From positions 1 through 20,483 of IMG/VR virus record IMGVR_UViG_3300023313_000032: a DNA stretch of 20,483 nucleotides. One strand, 5' to 3'. Shown here piece after piece: positions 19,843 through 20,483 of this stretch. The first letter of the stretch is position 1. Every line of letters begins with the position of its first letter. The DNA comes from a virus. The translations under genes and the position numbers were made by a program. The notes under the pieces were generated by a model. That model was not told the DNA's origin. It made no database searches and saw only the letters and a list, made by a program, of their open reading frames with translations.

Positions 19843-20483
19843 TTAAAATTCTCCGTATAATTCATTTAGTTTAATTGGTTTAAAGTCCGTTAAGTGCCTA
19901 GCTAATAAATAACACCTGTGTTGTTGTAGATATGTAACCATCTTCATTTCAGGGTTTAATTTATGCGCTTGCATTTTTTTGTAACAGGTTAAAATTTCTT
20001 GTTTTAATTCTTTTGGTTGGTTATGAATACCAATTAATTTCCAATTGCGTTTAAAGTTTTCAGTTAGTCCCAATTCATCAAGCTTTTCTTTGAGTTTATT
20101 TTCTGATCTAGCTTGCCATAATTCATCTTTAAATTTTTGAGTTATGTTAGGCGCTCGTTTAGCACTACCTGTTTTTTCTTTTTCCAAGTATTGAGTTTTA
20201 AAAAAATCTGAACTGCACTTAATACTTGGAATACCATCAACTTTATCCCCAGATACAATCAAATCGAATTCAAACCTGATAGGATTTTTAACACTAAACA
20301 TTTCTTTAGAGTATTGGCGATACATAAATACATTTGTTTTATTTGTTAACGCAACTAAATCTTTATCATTAGAAATAATTAATGTTTTTTCATTTGATTC
20401 TTTAGACAACACAGCAATTAAATCATCTGCCTCTGCTGTATCAACCTGAATGGTTCTATAAGGAAAAAAATCACTAATATAGA
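19843..20483 (-). CDS. rnh: 5'-3' exonuclease (RNase H, FEN family), 5' part outside window
   Basis: The frame is open to the right edge, so the N-terminus is missing; 212 C-terminal residues are visible. T4 Rnh removes RNA primers and adjacent DNA from Okazaki fragments. Visible motifs: FPYRTIQVDTAEADDLIAVL with an acidic cluster (E17, D19, D20 of the visible part), IISNDKD (36-41), and SGDKVDGIPS (77-86), the helix-hairpin-type DNA-binding turn with D79 and D82. The order and spacing match T4 Rnh. It overlaps no neighbour and ends two bases before the small membrane gene. It cooperates with ligase and clamp in lagging-strand maturation. Confidence 0.88.
   Translation of the reverse strand, partial: YISDFFPYRTIQVDTAEADDLIAVLSKESNEKTLIISNDKDLVALTNKTNVFMYRQYSKEMFSVKNPIRFEFDLIVSGDKVDGIPSIKCSSDFFKTQYLEKEKTGSAKRAPNITQKFKDELWQARSENKLKEKLDELGLTENFKRNWKLIGIHNQPKELKQEILTCYKKMQAHKLNPEMKMVTYLQQHRCYLLARHLTDFKPIKLNELYGEF

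Overview
This is a 20.5 kb piece of an AT-rich tailed-phage (Caudoviricetes) genome. Every gene I can support lies on the minus strand, so transcription runs from the right edge to the left edge. Genes are packed with ATGA, GTGA or TAATG junctions, no gap exceeds 100 bases, and I see no tRNA, insertion sequence, CRISPR array or integration gene. The core genes belong to T4-type DNA metabolism. Two perfect sigma-70 promoters and a lipobox protein point to a Gram-negative host with an ordinary housekeeping sigma factor. The host genus cannot be told from the sequence.

Right part (about 20483 to 12100): replication and recombination. In transcription order it holds the end of a T4 Rnh-like 5'-3' exonuclease, a gp45-like sliding clamp, a MazG-like nucleotide pyrophosphohydrolase, the UvsW helicase, the UvsY recombination mediator (with its own consensus promoter inside the end of uvsW), an archaeo-eukaryotic-type (AEP) primase-like protein, a Cys-rich small protein, a two-helix membrane protein, a predicted SPFH/Band-7 lipoprotein and a Dda-like helicase. 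Small two-helix membrane proteins lie between several of these genes.

Middle part (about 12100 to 6380): nucleotide and end-processing genes. These are a coiled-coil protein, a DexA-like 3'-5' exonuclease, a tiny exported basic peptide, thymidylate synthase, a hypothetical gene ending in a strong hairpin, a T4 gp30-like ATP-dependent DNA ligase, and a 533-residue protein joining a helix-turn-helix to a calcineurin-like phosphoesterase. The last resembles the host-DNA-degradation protein A1 of phage T5.

Left part (6380 to 1): a block of 23 very small genes behind a perfect TTGACA-N17-TATAAT promoter, the layout of a phage early, host-takeover region. Most products are unknown. Recognisable elements are an Nmad5-like protein, two zinc-ribbon proteins, a few widespread phage hypothetical families, and at the edge the start of a possible holin. 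Six genes shorter than 60 codons were found by reading the gaps (232-402, 1440-1616, 4171-4269, 4242-4373, 5911-6060, 10732-10887).

Taken together, the clamp, exonucleases, ligase, UvsW, UvsY and Dda would support recombination-dependent replication as in T4. Thymidylate synthase, MazG and the A1-like nuclease would supply and clean up nucleotides. The least ordinary parts are the AEP-type primase inside a T4-like set, the SPFH lipoprotein with its membrane neighbour, the A1-like fusion beside an early promoter, and three unexplained RNA or DNA signals (hairpins at 9617-9663 and 13462-13487, and a direct repeat over the primase start).
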